From Scenedesmus sp. ARA3 (lineage: Eukaryota > Chlorophyta > Chlorophyceae > Sphaeropleales > Scenedesmaceae): a stretch of DNA of 30,404 nt. The position numbers were made by a program, and so were the translations under genes. This document shows positions 22,709 through 30,404 of this stretch, piece by piece; within the stretch, counting starts at the first letter, position 1; each line of letters opens with the position of its first letter. Location: assembly GCA_004335835.1 (NCBI GenBank), contig RWJK01001732.1, positions 130,230 through 160,633 of the forward strand, in the 5' to 3' direction. A model generated the notes under the pieces. That model was not told where the DNA came from. It searched no databases and saw only the letters and a program-made list of their open reading frames with translations.

Positions 22709-23256
22709 CGATATTAATTCAGACAGCCAGGGACTTGGATAAGATGTGTGCAGCAATGGTGAGTGGCAGCTACTAGCAGCTAAGCTGCCATCCCATGAAT
22801 GGCCTGGTCTCAATGTTATCATATGGTGTCAACCCCCTGCTGGTGCTCAAGTGAACAGTCACAATTGTCTGAGGCATTGCTGCTGCGCTGAGTCGCAAGC
22901 ATTGCTGACATACGCTTACCAAGTGGTCATTGTTTGTCTTGATGTGCCACTGCAGCAAATCCTTCAGCTGCTGCGGCAGCATCGCCAGCATGTGGGGAGG
23001 CAGCACTGCAGCATCGCATACACATCAAAGCAAGAGTCAACACCAAGTTCAATTCTACTGTTGCTTCTGATCTGGTGCTGCTGGAATAATGATGACTGTT
23101 GTGACAACCACAGAGAGCAGCAAGTGCAGTGGCAACAGACTGGTAGGCTCTCCACTCACCAGACTGAGAGTCCAGTAGCACAGTCATTGGGATGTGCACC
23201 ACGAACCAGATCACGCACAAGAGGTCCCAAGGACGCAGAAATATCGATTTGACCAT
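21912..23256 (-). CDS. TMEM97: TMEM97 / sigma-2 receptor-like EXPERA protein
   Basis: Exons 23256-23160, 23005-22920, 22670-22574 and 22138-21912 total 507 nt (168 residues), close to the family's usual size of about 170-180. Four hydrophobic helices are visible: W-D-L-L-C-V-I-W-F-V-V-H-I-P near residue 10, V-A-V-Q-L-P-F-F-F-I-A-A-Y near 75, I-P-A-I-M-Y-G-V-H-A near 100, and Y-G-T-Y-F-V-F-P-L-M near 140. The tail is basic (E-R-K-K-K-V-A). Family members are ER/endolysosomal membrane proteins linked to sterol transport; the algal function is inferred. The ATG at 23254-23256 follows an upstream in-frame stop. A TGTAA signal on this strand at 21471-21475 may be the poly(A) signal. Confidence 0.88.
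22139..22270 (-). CDS. In-frame duplicated 132-nt segment with its own acceptor
   Basis: Upstream of the terminal exon the segment N-W-I-R-I-P-A-I-M-Y-G-V-H-A-A-T-T-V-V-P is present a second time, preceded by a second acceptor (cttttgtcacag). The frame is open straight through from this acceptor (22270) into the normal exon, a difference of exactly 44 codons. The intervening retained sequence encodes a hydrophobic V-P-V-T-V-I-F-C-C-S-F-V-T-G stretch that includes the second acceptor. Using the upstream site would give a 212-residue isoform. Confidence 0.6.
22511..22553 (+). repeat. (GCT)14 array after the TMEM97 exon 3 donor
   Basis: A perfect GCT/CTG run on the plus strand, so AGC/CAG in the sense of the TMEM97-like transcript. 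It is intronic. Confidence 0.97.
22574..22670 (-). CDS. TMEM97: TMEM97-like exon 3, flanked by CTG and CAG arrays
   Basis: The acceptor is gctgctccag and the donor CTGGCGG|gtgcgc; phase 0 in, 1 out. It encodes V-R-D-N-P-I-W-F-V-A-F-V-W-C-E and helix 2 (V-A-V-Q-L-P-F-F-F-I-A-A-Y). In transcript sense a GCT array ends at its acceptor and an AGC array starts about 20 nt after its donor. Confidence 0.88.
22675..22707 (+). repeat. (AGC)11 array before the TMEM97 exon 3 acceptor
   Basis: A perfect AGC/CAG run on the plus strand, so GCT/CUG in transcript sense, ending five bases from the exon 3 acceptor. It is complementary to the array at 22511-22553. Confidence 0.97.
22920..23005 (-). CDS. TMEM97: TMEM97-like exon 2
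   Basis: The acceptor is gatgctgcag and the donor CACTTG|gtaagc; phase 1 in, 0 out. It encodes L-P-P-H-M-L-A-M-L-P-Q-Q-L-K-D-L-L-Q-W, the amphipathic loop after helix 1 that family members also have. Confidence 0.85.
23160..23256 (-). CDS. TMEM97: TMEM97-like exon 1
   Basis: It begins M-V-K-S-I-F-L-R-P-W-D and contains the first transmembrane helix and the family-typical H-I-P-M-T motif followed by L-L-D-S-Q-S. The donor is CAGTCTG|gtgagt, phase 1. Confidence 0.88.
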
Positions 23257-24135
23257 CCTGCGTGGCCGAGCTGCGACCTGAGCAGTGGGTTAGGTGGTGG
23301 GCAGTTGAGCTGCTGCAGTACAGTAGCCAAGGCAGGACAGATGAAGAACTGCTCTGAGAATACAAAGTACGTGTGTCTCTCAAACGTGTTCGAATGATGA
23401 CCGATGATCAGAACCGCTGGACGCGATGCAATTGTGCGAGGAGGTTTTGGCAGAGCAGGTTGGGGGATCCCGGTGCTGAAGAGAGTCATTGCATCAGTAA
23501 TGCTATCGCCATATTCAGCCGTAAAACAAGTGTTTTGCTTCGCTCCCTTCTGCGCTTCCAGAACAGTAGCCAGGGTGTCTCAGTGGTCACCAGCGTGTCC
23601 CTCCCCTCTTGCCTCAGCCACTATCCGTCAGGATGCTCGCAAAGGTACAACGCCTCACCATTGTATGCGTATGCGTAGCCGCATGTTGCCCATGCGTCCT
23701 GCAAGGCTTTCACTGACCCTGCTGCTGCTGCCGCTACTGCCACTGGTGCATGCCTCTTTTCACACTTCCAGATGGAGCTGTCTACTGCACGGGCAGCAGC
23801 AGGGGTGCAGGCCCTGTCAAGGTGTGGCTACATGTAGTAGGCTTGTTAGATTAGGTGAACCAACGCCTCGCTGCAGTGTTGTACTGTTGTGTGCGCGCTG
23901 TCATGTGCCTGTTCCTGTCCAGGAGTTGCTGGCAAGGCAGCAGCGCAAATGTAGCCACCAGAGGCCAGCTCGACACAAGCGCAGCTTTACATGGCTGTTA
24001 CATCAACCGCCTAAGCTTTATTGTTACAATCATTGCTGGCGTCAGCTTGAAAGCCTAAAAACCTTGGCAACTGCCTGGCCAGTGACTAGCCACCCACACC
24101 GCAAGTAACTGCTGGCTGATTTGGTTTGCCTGCAG
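23257..24135. other. Divergent region between TMEM97-like and HCF164-like genes
   Basis: The two genes are divergently transcribed from this stretch, so it should hold both promoters and the unresolved first exon of the HCF164-like gene. Open frames are present on the plus strand (23404-24108), but no chloroplast transit peptide ending in the required phase 2 donor could be chosen. No TATA box or operator is claimed. Confidence 0.4.
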
Positions 24136-24282
24136 GCCACTTGCAGTTGCAGCACGCGCGCCAGCACAGCAGCTGAGGCCCGCTGCACCACGCACATCCT
24201 TGCTCGTACGCTCAGGCAACAGCAGCAGCAGTGAACAGGAGCCAGCTCCGTCAGTGCCACAAACACCCACTACACCACCACC

Positions 24283-24324
<42 letters not shown>

Positions 24325-24531
24325 CACTGCCGCAACCAGCAGCAGCAGCAGCAGCAGCAGCGGCAATGCAGGCCTTGCAGGGGGTGCAGTGGCAGCTGGT
24401 GTAGCGCTGTTTCTGGCAACACGGCTGCTGGCTGGCGGTCCCTCCCTAGCTGCACTTGAGCAAGAGGCGCTGCCGCTGGATGTAGCACTCAGCAACGGCA
24501 GGCCTACAGTGGTGGAGTTCTATGCTTCGTG
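24136..24531 (+). CDS. HCF164: HCF164-like exon: N-region, membrane helix, start of Trx fold
   Basis: The acceptor is gtttgcctgcag, phase 2, and the donor GCTTCGTG|gtgagt splits the active-site Trp codon. It holds a basic Ala/Arg/Ser N-region, Ala and Ser runs coded by CAG-type triplets, the membrane segment, then [15 protein letters not shown] and P-T-V-V-E-F-Y-A-S. This may not be the first exon. Confidence 0.82.
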
Positions 24532-25316
24532 GTGAGTTGGCAGTGACAGTTTATGTGTTGCTGTTTGTGGTGGTTGCGGGCCCTCCCTAGCTGCTTTAGA
24601 GCAAGAGGCGCTGCCGCTGGATGTGGCACTCAGCAATGGGCGGCCCATGGTGGTCGAGTTTTATGCCTCCTGGTGATGTGGCAGTGGCATGTGAGTGATG
24701 TTGTCTGATGATACACAGAGAAGCGGATGCTGCCGCTAGGTGCAGCGATAGGCAACGGGTGTCTACAGTGGTTGCATCTTTGCTTCACGCTGTAGCGCTG
24801 TTTCCGGCGACTCGGCTGCTGGCTGGCGGGCCCTCCTTGGCAGCACTTGAGCAAGAGGCCCTGCCACTTGACGTGGCACTCAGCAACGGCCGACCCACAG
24901 TTGTGGAGTTTTATGCTTCATGGTGAGTGTGGTGACGTTTTATCTGGGTTATTTCTTTTGCTAGCTTCTTGCCAGCGCTTGAGCAGGAGGCGCTGCCGCT
25001 GGATGTGGCACTCAGTAATGGCAGGCCTACAGTGGTGGAGTTCTATGCTTCATGGTGAGTGTGGTGACATGTGATTTGTGGTGTTTGTGGTGCTTGCTGA
25101 CAGAGAAGACTGTCTCAGCGCAAACAGCTGTGATGGCCACAGGGCTGTGCAGTCAGTTTGTGATGTCAGCTGCTCGTAGCGTGCAAGTATAATCAATGAC
25201 TGCATGCTGCTGCTGCCTGCCTGCTGTGCGCGTGTGTGTGGCTGCAGGTGTGAGGTATGCCGTGAGCTGGTGCCTGCTGGGTACGAAGTGGAGCAGCAGT
25301 ACAAGGACAAGGTGCG

Positions 25317-25355
<39 letters not shown>

Positions 25356-26460
25356 GCAGCCGCATCGTATGGGCATAGGGCGCGGGGAGTTTGAGGTAGG
25401 GCAGTTGTACAAGGACAATGTGGGCGGCAGCAGCAGCGGCAGCAGTAATGGTGTGCGTGTTTGTGTTTGGGGATTGCGAGGTAGATTAGCATTTTTGTGG
25501 TCAGGGTGGATGGCACCATGGACTTGAGCCACAAGAGGCACGGCAGCAGCAGCAGCAGCAGCATTCGTGATCGCCTCGGCACCCTTTCAAATCTAGGCTG
25601 GGTCGCTGCCGCAGGTGAAATGTGTGATGCTCAACGCGTACAACAGCAACTGTGGACCAAGGCCACATACTGTGACTGTTTCCCTGCCTTCTGTTTCTCT
25701 CCTAGTGTTTCTCTCCTAGAGTAAGGGCCTCAATCACAGATCTGTGGTATGCTGCTTTGCAGGTCAACTTTGTGATGCTCAACGTGGACAACAGCAAGTG
25801 GGCGCCCGAGGTGCAGGAGTACGGGGTTCAAGGCATCCCTCACTTTGTGTTCATGGACGGCAAAGGGGAGCCGCTGGCTGCTGCTGTGGGCCGCCTGCCC
25901 AAGGAGGTGCTGCAAGGTGCGTTTTGATTCGTATCTGTGCGAGAATAACAGCGACGGCCTGCCTCATCAGGGGCTTGCAGCCCGTCAGTGCGTGCTGTTA
26001 GCTTTGGGGTTGAGGGTGATCACCAACCTCGATTTCATCAACTGGTCGGAGGCGTCTGGCTACACCAGCAAATTGTTTGGCTCTGCCATGCGGCATGTGT
26101 TCATGGCTGTTGTAGCGTTATGAAACAACTGGTGCTAGCAGTGGGTTTACCCCCGGTGTGCTGCTAATGCATGCTGTGTGCTCTTCAGTGCTGGCAGGTA
26201 GCATGTCGGCCGTGACTGCTGCTGGGGCCGCGGCCGTGGCCTCCAGCAACCACTAGTGCTAGCTAACTTTACCATACCAACTACTGCGTTGCTGCATGAT
26301 TGCTCTTGCTGTTGTCCCTACAGGCAACGTGTCGGCGCTGGCGGCTGGGCAGCAGCAGCTGCCGTACGCTGCGGTGCGCGGTCAGACGTCCTCGCTGGCT
26401 CCTCAAAACAGTATGGTGGCCTCATCGAAGTCGGCAGCAGCACCACGTGACCACGCGTGA
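24136..26460 (+). CDS. HCF164: HCF164-like thylakoid thioredoxin
   Basis: Exons 24136-24531, 25248-25311, 25763-25916 and 26324-26460 join with matching phases (2, 0, 1) into 251 codons including the stop; an upstream first exon is missing. Order: Ser/Ala-rich plastid-type N-region, one membrane segment ([13 protein letters not shown]), then a thioredoxin fold with [33 protein letters not shown] and V-G-R-L-P. W-C-E-V-C and N-V-D-N with the cis-Pro I-P-H-F are diagnostic of HCF164. In plants this thylakoid protein receives electrons from the CcdA route and supports cytochrome b6f haem attachment. Partial tandem copies of every exon listed here lie in the introns or just downstream. Confidence 0.88.
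24583..24672 (+). pseudogene. Copy of HCF164-like exon 3' end (copy b)
   Basis: It reads [21 protein letters not shown] and P-M-V-V-E-F-Y-A-S and keeps a TCCTG|gtgatg donor with the split Trp codon. The possible acceptors upstream give the wrong phase. Confidence 0.6.
24781..24922 (+). pseudogene. Copy of HCF164-like exon 3' end (copy d)
   Basis: It reads [19 protein letters not shown], then [12 protein letters not shown] and E-F-Y-A-S, with an intact TTCATG|gtgagt donor. A more decayed fragment lies just upstream at about 24720-24770. No acceptor of the right phase was found. Confidence 0.6.
24965..25054 (+). CDS. Possible cassette exon, copy of HCF164-like exon 3' end (copy e)
   Basis: A pyrimidine-rich acceptor (ttatttcttttgctag) and a strong donor (TTCATG|gtgagt) bound a 90-nt segment of phase 2-2. 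It reads [19 protein letters not shown] and ends E-F-Y-A-S with the split Trp. It could be included after the preceding exon or replace it without breaking frame. Use in a transcript is unproven. Confidence 0.45.
25248..25311 (+). CDS. HCF164: HCF164-like active-site exon (CEVC)
   Basis: The acceptor is gtggctgcag and the donor GACAAG|gtgcgt; 64 nt, phase 2 in and 0 out. It completes Trp and reads [21 protein letters not shown]. The two cysteines are the redox pair. A CAG array starts a few bases past the donor. Confidence 0.9.
25319..25354 (+). repeat. CAG/AGC array after the active-site exon donor
   Basis: Twelve AGC/CAG triplets begin about eight bases into the intron. Confidence 0.93.
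25384..25419 (+). pseudogene. Partial copy of the active-site exon
   Basis: It reads [11 protein letters not shown] and ends at an AAT|gtgggc donor-like site, matching the end of exon 25248-25311 ([10 protein letters not shown]). The part encoding C-E-V-C is absent. Confidence 0.5.
25615..25662 (+). pseudogene. Partial copy of HCF164-like exon 25763-25916
   Basis: After gctgccgcag it reads [12 protein letters not shown], matching [12 protein letters not shown] of the real exon, then diverges. The acceptor is retained; the rest of the exon and the donor are lost. Confidence 0.6.
25763..25916 (+). CDS. HCF164: HCF164-like exon: Trx core with cis-Pro
   Basis: The acceptor is ctgctttgcag and the donor CTGCAAG|gtgcgt; phase 0 in, 1 out. 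It reads [27 protein letters not shown] and [15 protein letters not shown] holds the cis-proline facing the active site. Confidence 0.9.
26198..26256 (+). CDS. Possible alternative last exon (copy)
   Basis: The acceptor ctggcag, phase 1, is followed by [18 protein letters not shown] and TAG at 26254-26256. Its start matches N-V-S-A-L-A-A-G of the main last exon and its phase is correct, so it would give a shorter C-terminus. It may be a decayed copy rather than a used exon. Confidence 0.35.
26324..26460 (+). CDS. HCF164: HCF164-like terminal exon
   Basis: The acceptor is gttgtccctacag, phase 1. It reads [20 protein letters not shown] and ends P-R-D-H-A with TGA at 26458-26460. Plant HCF164 has a comparable N-x-x-A-L-A-x-G-x-x-x-x-P-Y segment near its C-terminus. 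Confidence 0.82.
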
Positions 26461-26665
26461 TGAAACTGGAGGCAGTAGCCTGGCAAGGCGTGGTGTTGAG
26501 GTAAAAAGACTGTTTGCGCCTAAAGACAGACAGCTGCGCGCATTGCATTGTATTGCTGGAGCAGAAGATGGGGCCGCACAGGCGTGCCGGTCACCAGCAC
26601 AGTCAACGGTTGACGGCCGCAGGTGTGCCTTCAACAGCGAGATCAGCCAGAGCAGCACAGACTGA

Positions 26666-26809
26666 GTGCGCGGCCAGACGTCCTCGCTGGCTTCTCAAAG
26701 CAATTTGGTTGCTTCTTCATCAAAGCCCGCAGCAGCACCACGTGGCCCGCGTAACGGAGAAGGCTCTTTGTCTTGGGTCCTGATGAGAATCAGTTGCAGC
26801 TCAGACTGA
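26666..26809 (+). pseudogene. Third copy of the HCF164-like C-terminus
   Basis: It reads [20 protein letters not shown], then P-A-A-A-P-R-G-P-R, closely matching the end of the real last exon. It then runs on to TGA at 26807-26809. The upstream half is missing and no acceptor of matching phase was identified. Confidence 0.55.
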
Positions 26810-28104
26810 GTGCCTCTGCGGCGCTCAGTCTGCTGTGGTGTATGTATGCTCGTGCAGGGCGGCTTTGTTTGAGCCACGGACAGCAGCAGCTCAGCTGTAG
26901 CAGTGCTGCAGCAGGCCAGCAGCCTCTGTGGCTTGGCGCTTTGCACTATCTGCCTGACAGCCAGCAGCAGAAGCTGTTTCATACATTGTAGTCATATGGC
27001 ACGCTTGCGGGGCTTGGTTGCAGGCTACATCTGCACGCCGTGCCAACCCTGTGCTGCGAAGCAGCGCACCGGTTGTGCAAGGCATTTGGGCAGCAAACCT
27101 GGCTGGTTTGCTGAGCACATGCACTGTCTGACACAGAATTGCTGACTTGGAGTCAGTTCTGCACAGGTCCTCAAGGTTGATGTGCTCAATATTGTTGTGG
27201 GCAACCCCTTGTGTTATCTACACGCGTTTGTTTGTAGGCTGGGCGAAGTAGTTGTTCAGCTGTGCTGTGGATGGGCAGGGTGACTGTGCACATGATGGCA
27301 GGTGGTTGCCTAGGTGTTGGCTCAGCTGCCCATCAGTTTGAATTTGAGCCTGGGCAAGTTACTTTTTGGTTCATCAGTTCGAAGCTTGGCCGTTATCTGT
27401 TGCATCAGGCAACATGAAAGCTCACTTGTGCGCGAACACAGGGAGTGGGAACCCGCCACAACCCAGGCAAATTCTGGCAGCAGCCCAGGCCGCGTACAGC
27501 GCGACCAGGTCATGTTTTGCTAGTAAAACTTTACTTTTGGGAGTGATCGAGACCGAAACCTGCACAGCCCCGTCCACTGACAAATGACAGTCTCGACTTT
27601 GAAACTTGCGATGGCTTCACAGCTTGCAGGCTATCACAACATGCTTAAGTTAGCGTGATTCATGTATTTGGTGGCTAGCAGATACAGGCTACCTGTAGCT
27701 GTTCACCTGCGGGCACACACAAAGTCGAGCAACAACGGGGCAGTGCTCGCTGTGCCGGCTTTCCCAGTCGATCCAGACAGCACCAAAATCTTCAACAGCG
27801 CTTGAGGCGCAGCGGAGGCATGGCATACAGCGTGGGCTACGGGTGAGCCCAGGGCGCGCTGATCCGGCAGTGTCCCTGGCAGCAGCATCGTATATGGGCT
27901 TTTCAAAGCTGACCGCGTCTCTTTCTGCCCTCTGCTTGTTGCCCGCAGGGAGGATGGTGAGTGCTGGCTTGGTCGAGTCACAGCCTCGCTCAGGGCGCTA
28001 GATCGCTGCTATCCGGCGACTTTCGATGCATATAACTGGTTCTGTGTGGTAAGGTGATGGATGGGTGCAGCTCTGCTTACTCTGGATACCTTTGTTACCT
28101 GCAG
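26810..28104. other. No assignable gene; upstream region of the right-edge gene
   Basis: The region contains an ATG near 27819 followed by A-Y-S-V-G-Y-G and a gtgagc donor, which could be the first exon of the downstream gene since related zinc-finger proteins often start this way. An open stretch at about 27950-28050 follows a gcccgcag, but its phases do not fit. Nothing else was recognised. Confidence 0.3.
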
Positions 28105-28168
28105 GCCAGCTGAGGCTGGGTACAGAGGAGGCAGGAGAAAATGGCGCATCGACGAAGTGGCAGGCATG
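28105..28168 (+). CDS. Tentative zf-PARP middle exon
   Basis: The acceptor is gttacctgcag and the donor GGCATG|gtgagg; phase 1 in, 2 out. It reads Q-L-R-L-G-T-E-E-A-G-E-N-G-A-S-T-K-W-Q-A. A competing frame (P-A-E-A-G-Y-R-G-G) is also open, so the reading is not certain. The exon that should follow may start at 28209, but the 40-nt intron this implies is short. Confidence 0.35.
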
Positions 28169-30404
28169 GTGAGGAAGTTTCTAGCGCTTGGAGACAGCGA
28201 GCTGACAGTTGTGGGCGTGCTACAGCACGGCAGCTTGTACAGCAGCAGGCACACAGCACAGATGCTCACCCTCAGCAGCAGGGACACAGGAGACACAGGA
28301 CAGCAATGCACAGTGTGGTTGGCGGGGCAATCCTGATATTATCACGTTCTTAAGTTCAAGTCACAGCTGTGTTGCATTGCCAGCGAGCCATCAGTCAGGC
28401 TGCGCTGAGCTAGCCAGCAGTGCTGGTTTGTCAGCAGCATGGCATATGCCTTCATCTCACCCTCTTAGCCTTAACTTACCCAGGAGCTGCAGAGCTGCCT
28501 GGGTAGTCACTCACTCACTCACTCACTCTCACAGCAAACAGCAGCTGGGCAACACAGCAGTGCATGCACCGTTCCCTGAGCAGGAATCACCAACTGTCAT
28601 TCGCGCCCGCATACCGCGACGCAAGCAAACCCTGAATACACCCCTGCTCCTGCAACCACCAACCGCCGTTCCTGCAAAGCAGGGAGTCAGTTGCGCCCGA
28701 GCCGCTGCAGGGTGTCGGCACCGGCCAGCTGGCAGGCTTTGAGTCACTGAAGCCCGAGGACCAGCAGAGGGTGGCGGCAGCACTGGGAGGCAACGGCGCA
28801 GCACCGCCGGCACCACCCGCAGAGGTGTGTATGAGCATGCTGATGCAACTGCAAAGAACGGTGGTTCAACACGGCTGCTCGTGCCATTCTTCCAACTGCC
28901 AGTTGTTTACCCTTTCGTATCCTGATGCTGAGCCTGCCTTGAAACGTGTGTATCATCCTCTGCTGCTGGTGCTGATTTCAATTATGGTATTATTCTGCTG
29001 CAGGCGGCCGCACCAGTTGCTGAGGAGGCAGCACCCGCTGCCGAGACAAAGGAGGTGTGTTTGTCAATCCTGCGTACCTGTTTATGCATGCATGCGTGCA
29101 AGTCCGCATGGATACAAGCTTTGCTGCGTCTCGAGAGGTGTATGCTCGCCTGCTCCAAGATGACACGCAACTTGCTTTGCATGTGTATGCCGACATGCCC
29201 AGCCTCACTCCTGTGCCGGTCTTTCCTTGCTACACTGCATGCTCCTGCTTCACCCCAGCCCACGTAACTGACACTCTTCTTGCCACCCGCTGCTTATGCA
29301 ACCATATCTCCGTTCGCCACAGCAGGAGGCGCCAGCTGCTGCTGCCGCCCCTGCAGAGGAGGCAGCCCCAGCCCCCGAGGCCCCCGCTGCTGCAGAGCCA
29401 GCAGCAGCAGAGCCAGAGCCAGCAGCTGCTGCAGCGCCAGCAGCAGAGGAGGCACCCAAGGCAGAGGAGCCAGCGGCAGCAGCACCCCCTGCTGCTGCTG
29501 CAGCGCCAGAGGCCCCCGCAGCAGCAGAGCCGGCACCAGTGCCTGTGCCAGTGGCTGCTGCCGCACCCGAGCCTGTCGCTGCTGCGCCAGTGGCGCCCGT
29601 GCCTGTGTCTGTGCCTGTGGCAGCACCCATTGCAGCACCTGTTGCCCCAGCACCTGTGGCCCCGGCCCCAGTGCCTGTGCCAGTGCCAGCAGCCATGCCC
29701 GTGCCTGTGCCTGCCTCTATGCCTGTGCCGGCACCTGCGCCTGTGGCTGCACCTGCACCCATGGCAGGGCCCCCAGGCATGAGCATGATCCCAGGCATGG
29801 GAGGCATGCAGGCCCCCCCAGGCATGGCAGGGGCACCTGGCATGGTGCCCGGCATGAACCCCGCTGCCATGCAGCAGGTGATGATGCAGCAGATCCTGAT
29901 GCAGCAGCAGCAGCAGCAGATGGCGATGCAGCAGCAGATGATGCTGCAGCAGCAGGCGGCGGCGCAGAAGCGCAACGCGCAGATGGGCGGCTACGGACAC
30001 CCGGGGCAGCACGTGGCGGCGCCCCAGCAGAAGAAGCGCAGGTGGGTGCTTGCGCGATGGTGTGTTGGCCTTCTGGTGATAACATATGTTATGTTGTGCG
30101 GGCACTTGAGGCAGCACGTGGCGGCGCCCCAGCGGAAGAAACACAACGCTGCTCCGCTCCTCAACAACTGTCAGCATTCCTGTCAAGATGTTACTGACAC
30201 ATTCCTTGTATGGTTGCAGAACAACCCGCAGGTTCAAGCATGGCGACGAGGACGAGTACGACAAGGGCGACATGGGCTGGAACGCCAACACACCACACTT
30301 TTGCTTTTCCTGTCGCGCTGTTACTGACAACCGTCATATTGTCATTATGATGTCACTGTCGCAGGTCCAAGCGCGACTCTGATGATGACGAGGACGAGTA
30401 CGAC
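28105..30404 (+). CDS. PARP-type zinc-finger-like protein with Ala/Pro/Gln-rich and acidic tail (runs off window)
   Basis: Supported exons are 28683-28824, 29004-29054 and 29326-30041, with consistent phases (2, 0, 0, 2), plus a tentative upstream exon 28105-28168 and acidic exons from 30232 and 30365. G-Q-L-R-L-G-T-E-E-A-G and K-W in the first, and G-Q-L-A-G-F-E-S-L-K-P-E-D-Q-Q-R-V in the next, resemble the middle and end of the zf-PARP fold, a DNA-break-binding finger. The C-x-x-C part was not found, and the position expected to be His in K-W-x-H is Ala here. Low-complexity Glu/Ala/Pro/Val, Met/Gly and Gln/Met regions follow, then K-K-R-R and Asp/Glu-rich sequence. A nuclear DNA-associated role is only inferred. 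Confidence 0.5.
28683..28824 (+). CDS. Exon with L-K-P-E-D-Q motif
   Basis: The acceptor is ctgcaaagcag and the donor GCAGAG|gtgtgt; 142 nt, phase 2 in and 0 out. It reads E-S-V-A-P-E-P-L-Q-G-V-G-T-G-Q-L-A-G-F-E, then S-L-K-P-E-D-Q-Q-R-V-A-A-A-L. The inverted paralogue at 19762-19924 conserves this exon with both phases, which supports it as real coding sequence. Confidence 0.65.
29004..29054 (+). CDS. Small Ala/Glu exon (51 nt)
   Basis: The acceptor is attctgctgcag and the donor AAGGAG|gtgtgt; phase 0-0, reading A-A-A-P-V-A-E-E-A-A-P-A-A-E-T-K-E. Its composition matches the start of the next exon. Confidence 0.6.
29326..30041 (+). CDS. Ala/Pro/Glu- then Gln/Met-rich large exon
   Basis: The acceptor is cgccacagcag and the donor AAGCGCAG|gtgggt; 716 nt, phase 0 in and 2 out. 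It runs from E-A-P-A-A-A-A-A-P-A-E-E through Pro-Val repeats (V-P-V-P, A-P-V-A) and a Gly/Met segment (P-G-M-S-M-I-P-G-M-G-G-M) to a Gln/Met segment (M-Q-Q-V-M-M-Q-Q-I-L-M). It ends P-Q-Q-K-K-R, a possible nuclear localisation cluster. Long frames on the opposite strand are shadows of this repetitive coding sequence. Confidence 0.7.
30100..30145 (+). repeat. Intronic copy of the large exon's 3' end
   Basis: The nucleotides gcagcacgtggcggcgcccc followed by agcggaagaaacacaac repeat the H-V-A-A-P-Q-Q-K-K-R coding end of exon 29326-30041 about 104 bp downstream. The final bases are altered so the donor is lost. Confidence 0.7.
30232..30300 (+). CDS. Acidic exon, first copy (end uncertain)
   Basis: After acaacccgcag the frame from K-K-R-R continues F-K-H-G-D-E-D-E-Y-D-K-G-D-M-G-W-N-A. 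A second in-frame acceptor lies exactly 12 nt upstream (tggttgcag, exon start 30220). No strong donor was found; a weak GACGA|gtacga would join in frame to the next copy. Confidence 0.4.
30365..30404 (+). CDS. Acidic exon, second copy (runs off the window)
   Basis: After ctgtcgcag, phase 2, it reads S-K-R-D-S-D-D-D-E-D-E-Y-D to the window end. It shares gacgaggacgagtacgac with the first copy. Confidence 0.5.

Noticed and set aside
28061..28336. 91-codon plus-strand frame over the tentative zf-PARP exon
   Set aside because: No recognisable domain; the alternative frame in the same exon shows zf-PARP-like residues, although the choice is not certain.
29230..30330. Minus-strand 366-codon frame rich in His/Arg/Cys
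   Set aside because: It is the antisense shadow of the repetitive Ala/Pro/Gln coding exon on the plus strand.

Overview
This is a nuclear, intron-rich, moderately GC-rich eukaryotic window. It most likely comes from a green alga, probably Chlorophyceae. The evidence is a plant/algal thylakoid thioredoxin gene of HCF164 type, GT-AG introns of roughly 40-700 nt, abundant CAG/CTG tracts in both exons and introns, and Ala/Gln/Ser-rich linkers. No bacterial operon, transposase, CRISPR array or rRNA was seen, and no convincing tRNA.

Layout. (1) 283-2414, plus strand: four EGF-like modules, each in its own phase 1-1 exon; the second carries an in-frame stop. A 41-bp minisatellite follows the last donor. 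(2) 4463-8800, minus strand: a convergent relative with EGF-like exons (again phase 1-1) running into a C-terminal NHL-repeat domain. Its 6.7-8.6 kb part is a decayed tandem duplication. (3) 9.3-10.96 kb: two satellite-like tandem repeats of about 115 and 137 bp. (4) 12.56-17.59 kb, minus: an F-box-like/leucine-rich-repeat gene with duplicated exons, AGGC tetranucleotide arrays and a duplicated last exon. Upstream of it, at 17.6-19.46 kb, lies a tandem array of copies of its first recognised exon. (5) 19762-19924, minus: an orphan exon paralogous to one in the gene at the right edge. (6) 21912-23256, minus: a complete four-exon TMEM97/sigma-2 receptor (EXPERA) gene with an in-frame 132-nt duplication that carries its own splice acceptor. 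(7) 24136-26460, plus: HCF164-like thylakoid thioredoxin (WCEVC active site), with tandem partial copies of every exon identified. (8) 28105 to the right edge, plus: a tentative PARP-type zinc-finger-like gene with an Ala/Pro/Gln-rich middle and an acidic tail.

The genes are not an obvious pathway. What unites the window is structural: unrelated neighbouring genes nearly all carry local, tandem, often splice-competent partial copies of their own exons, at different stages of decay. Gene models come from reading frames, splice-site motifs and intron-phase consistency only. First exons and transcript ends are mostly unresolved.
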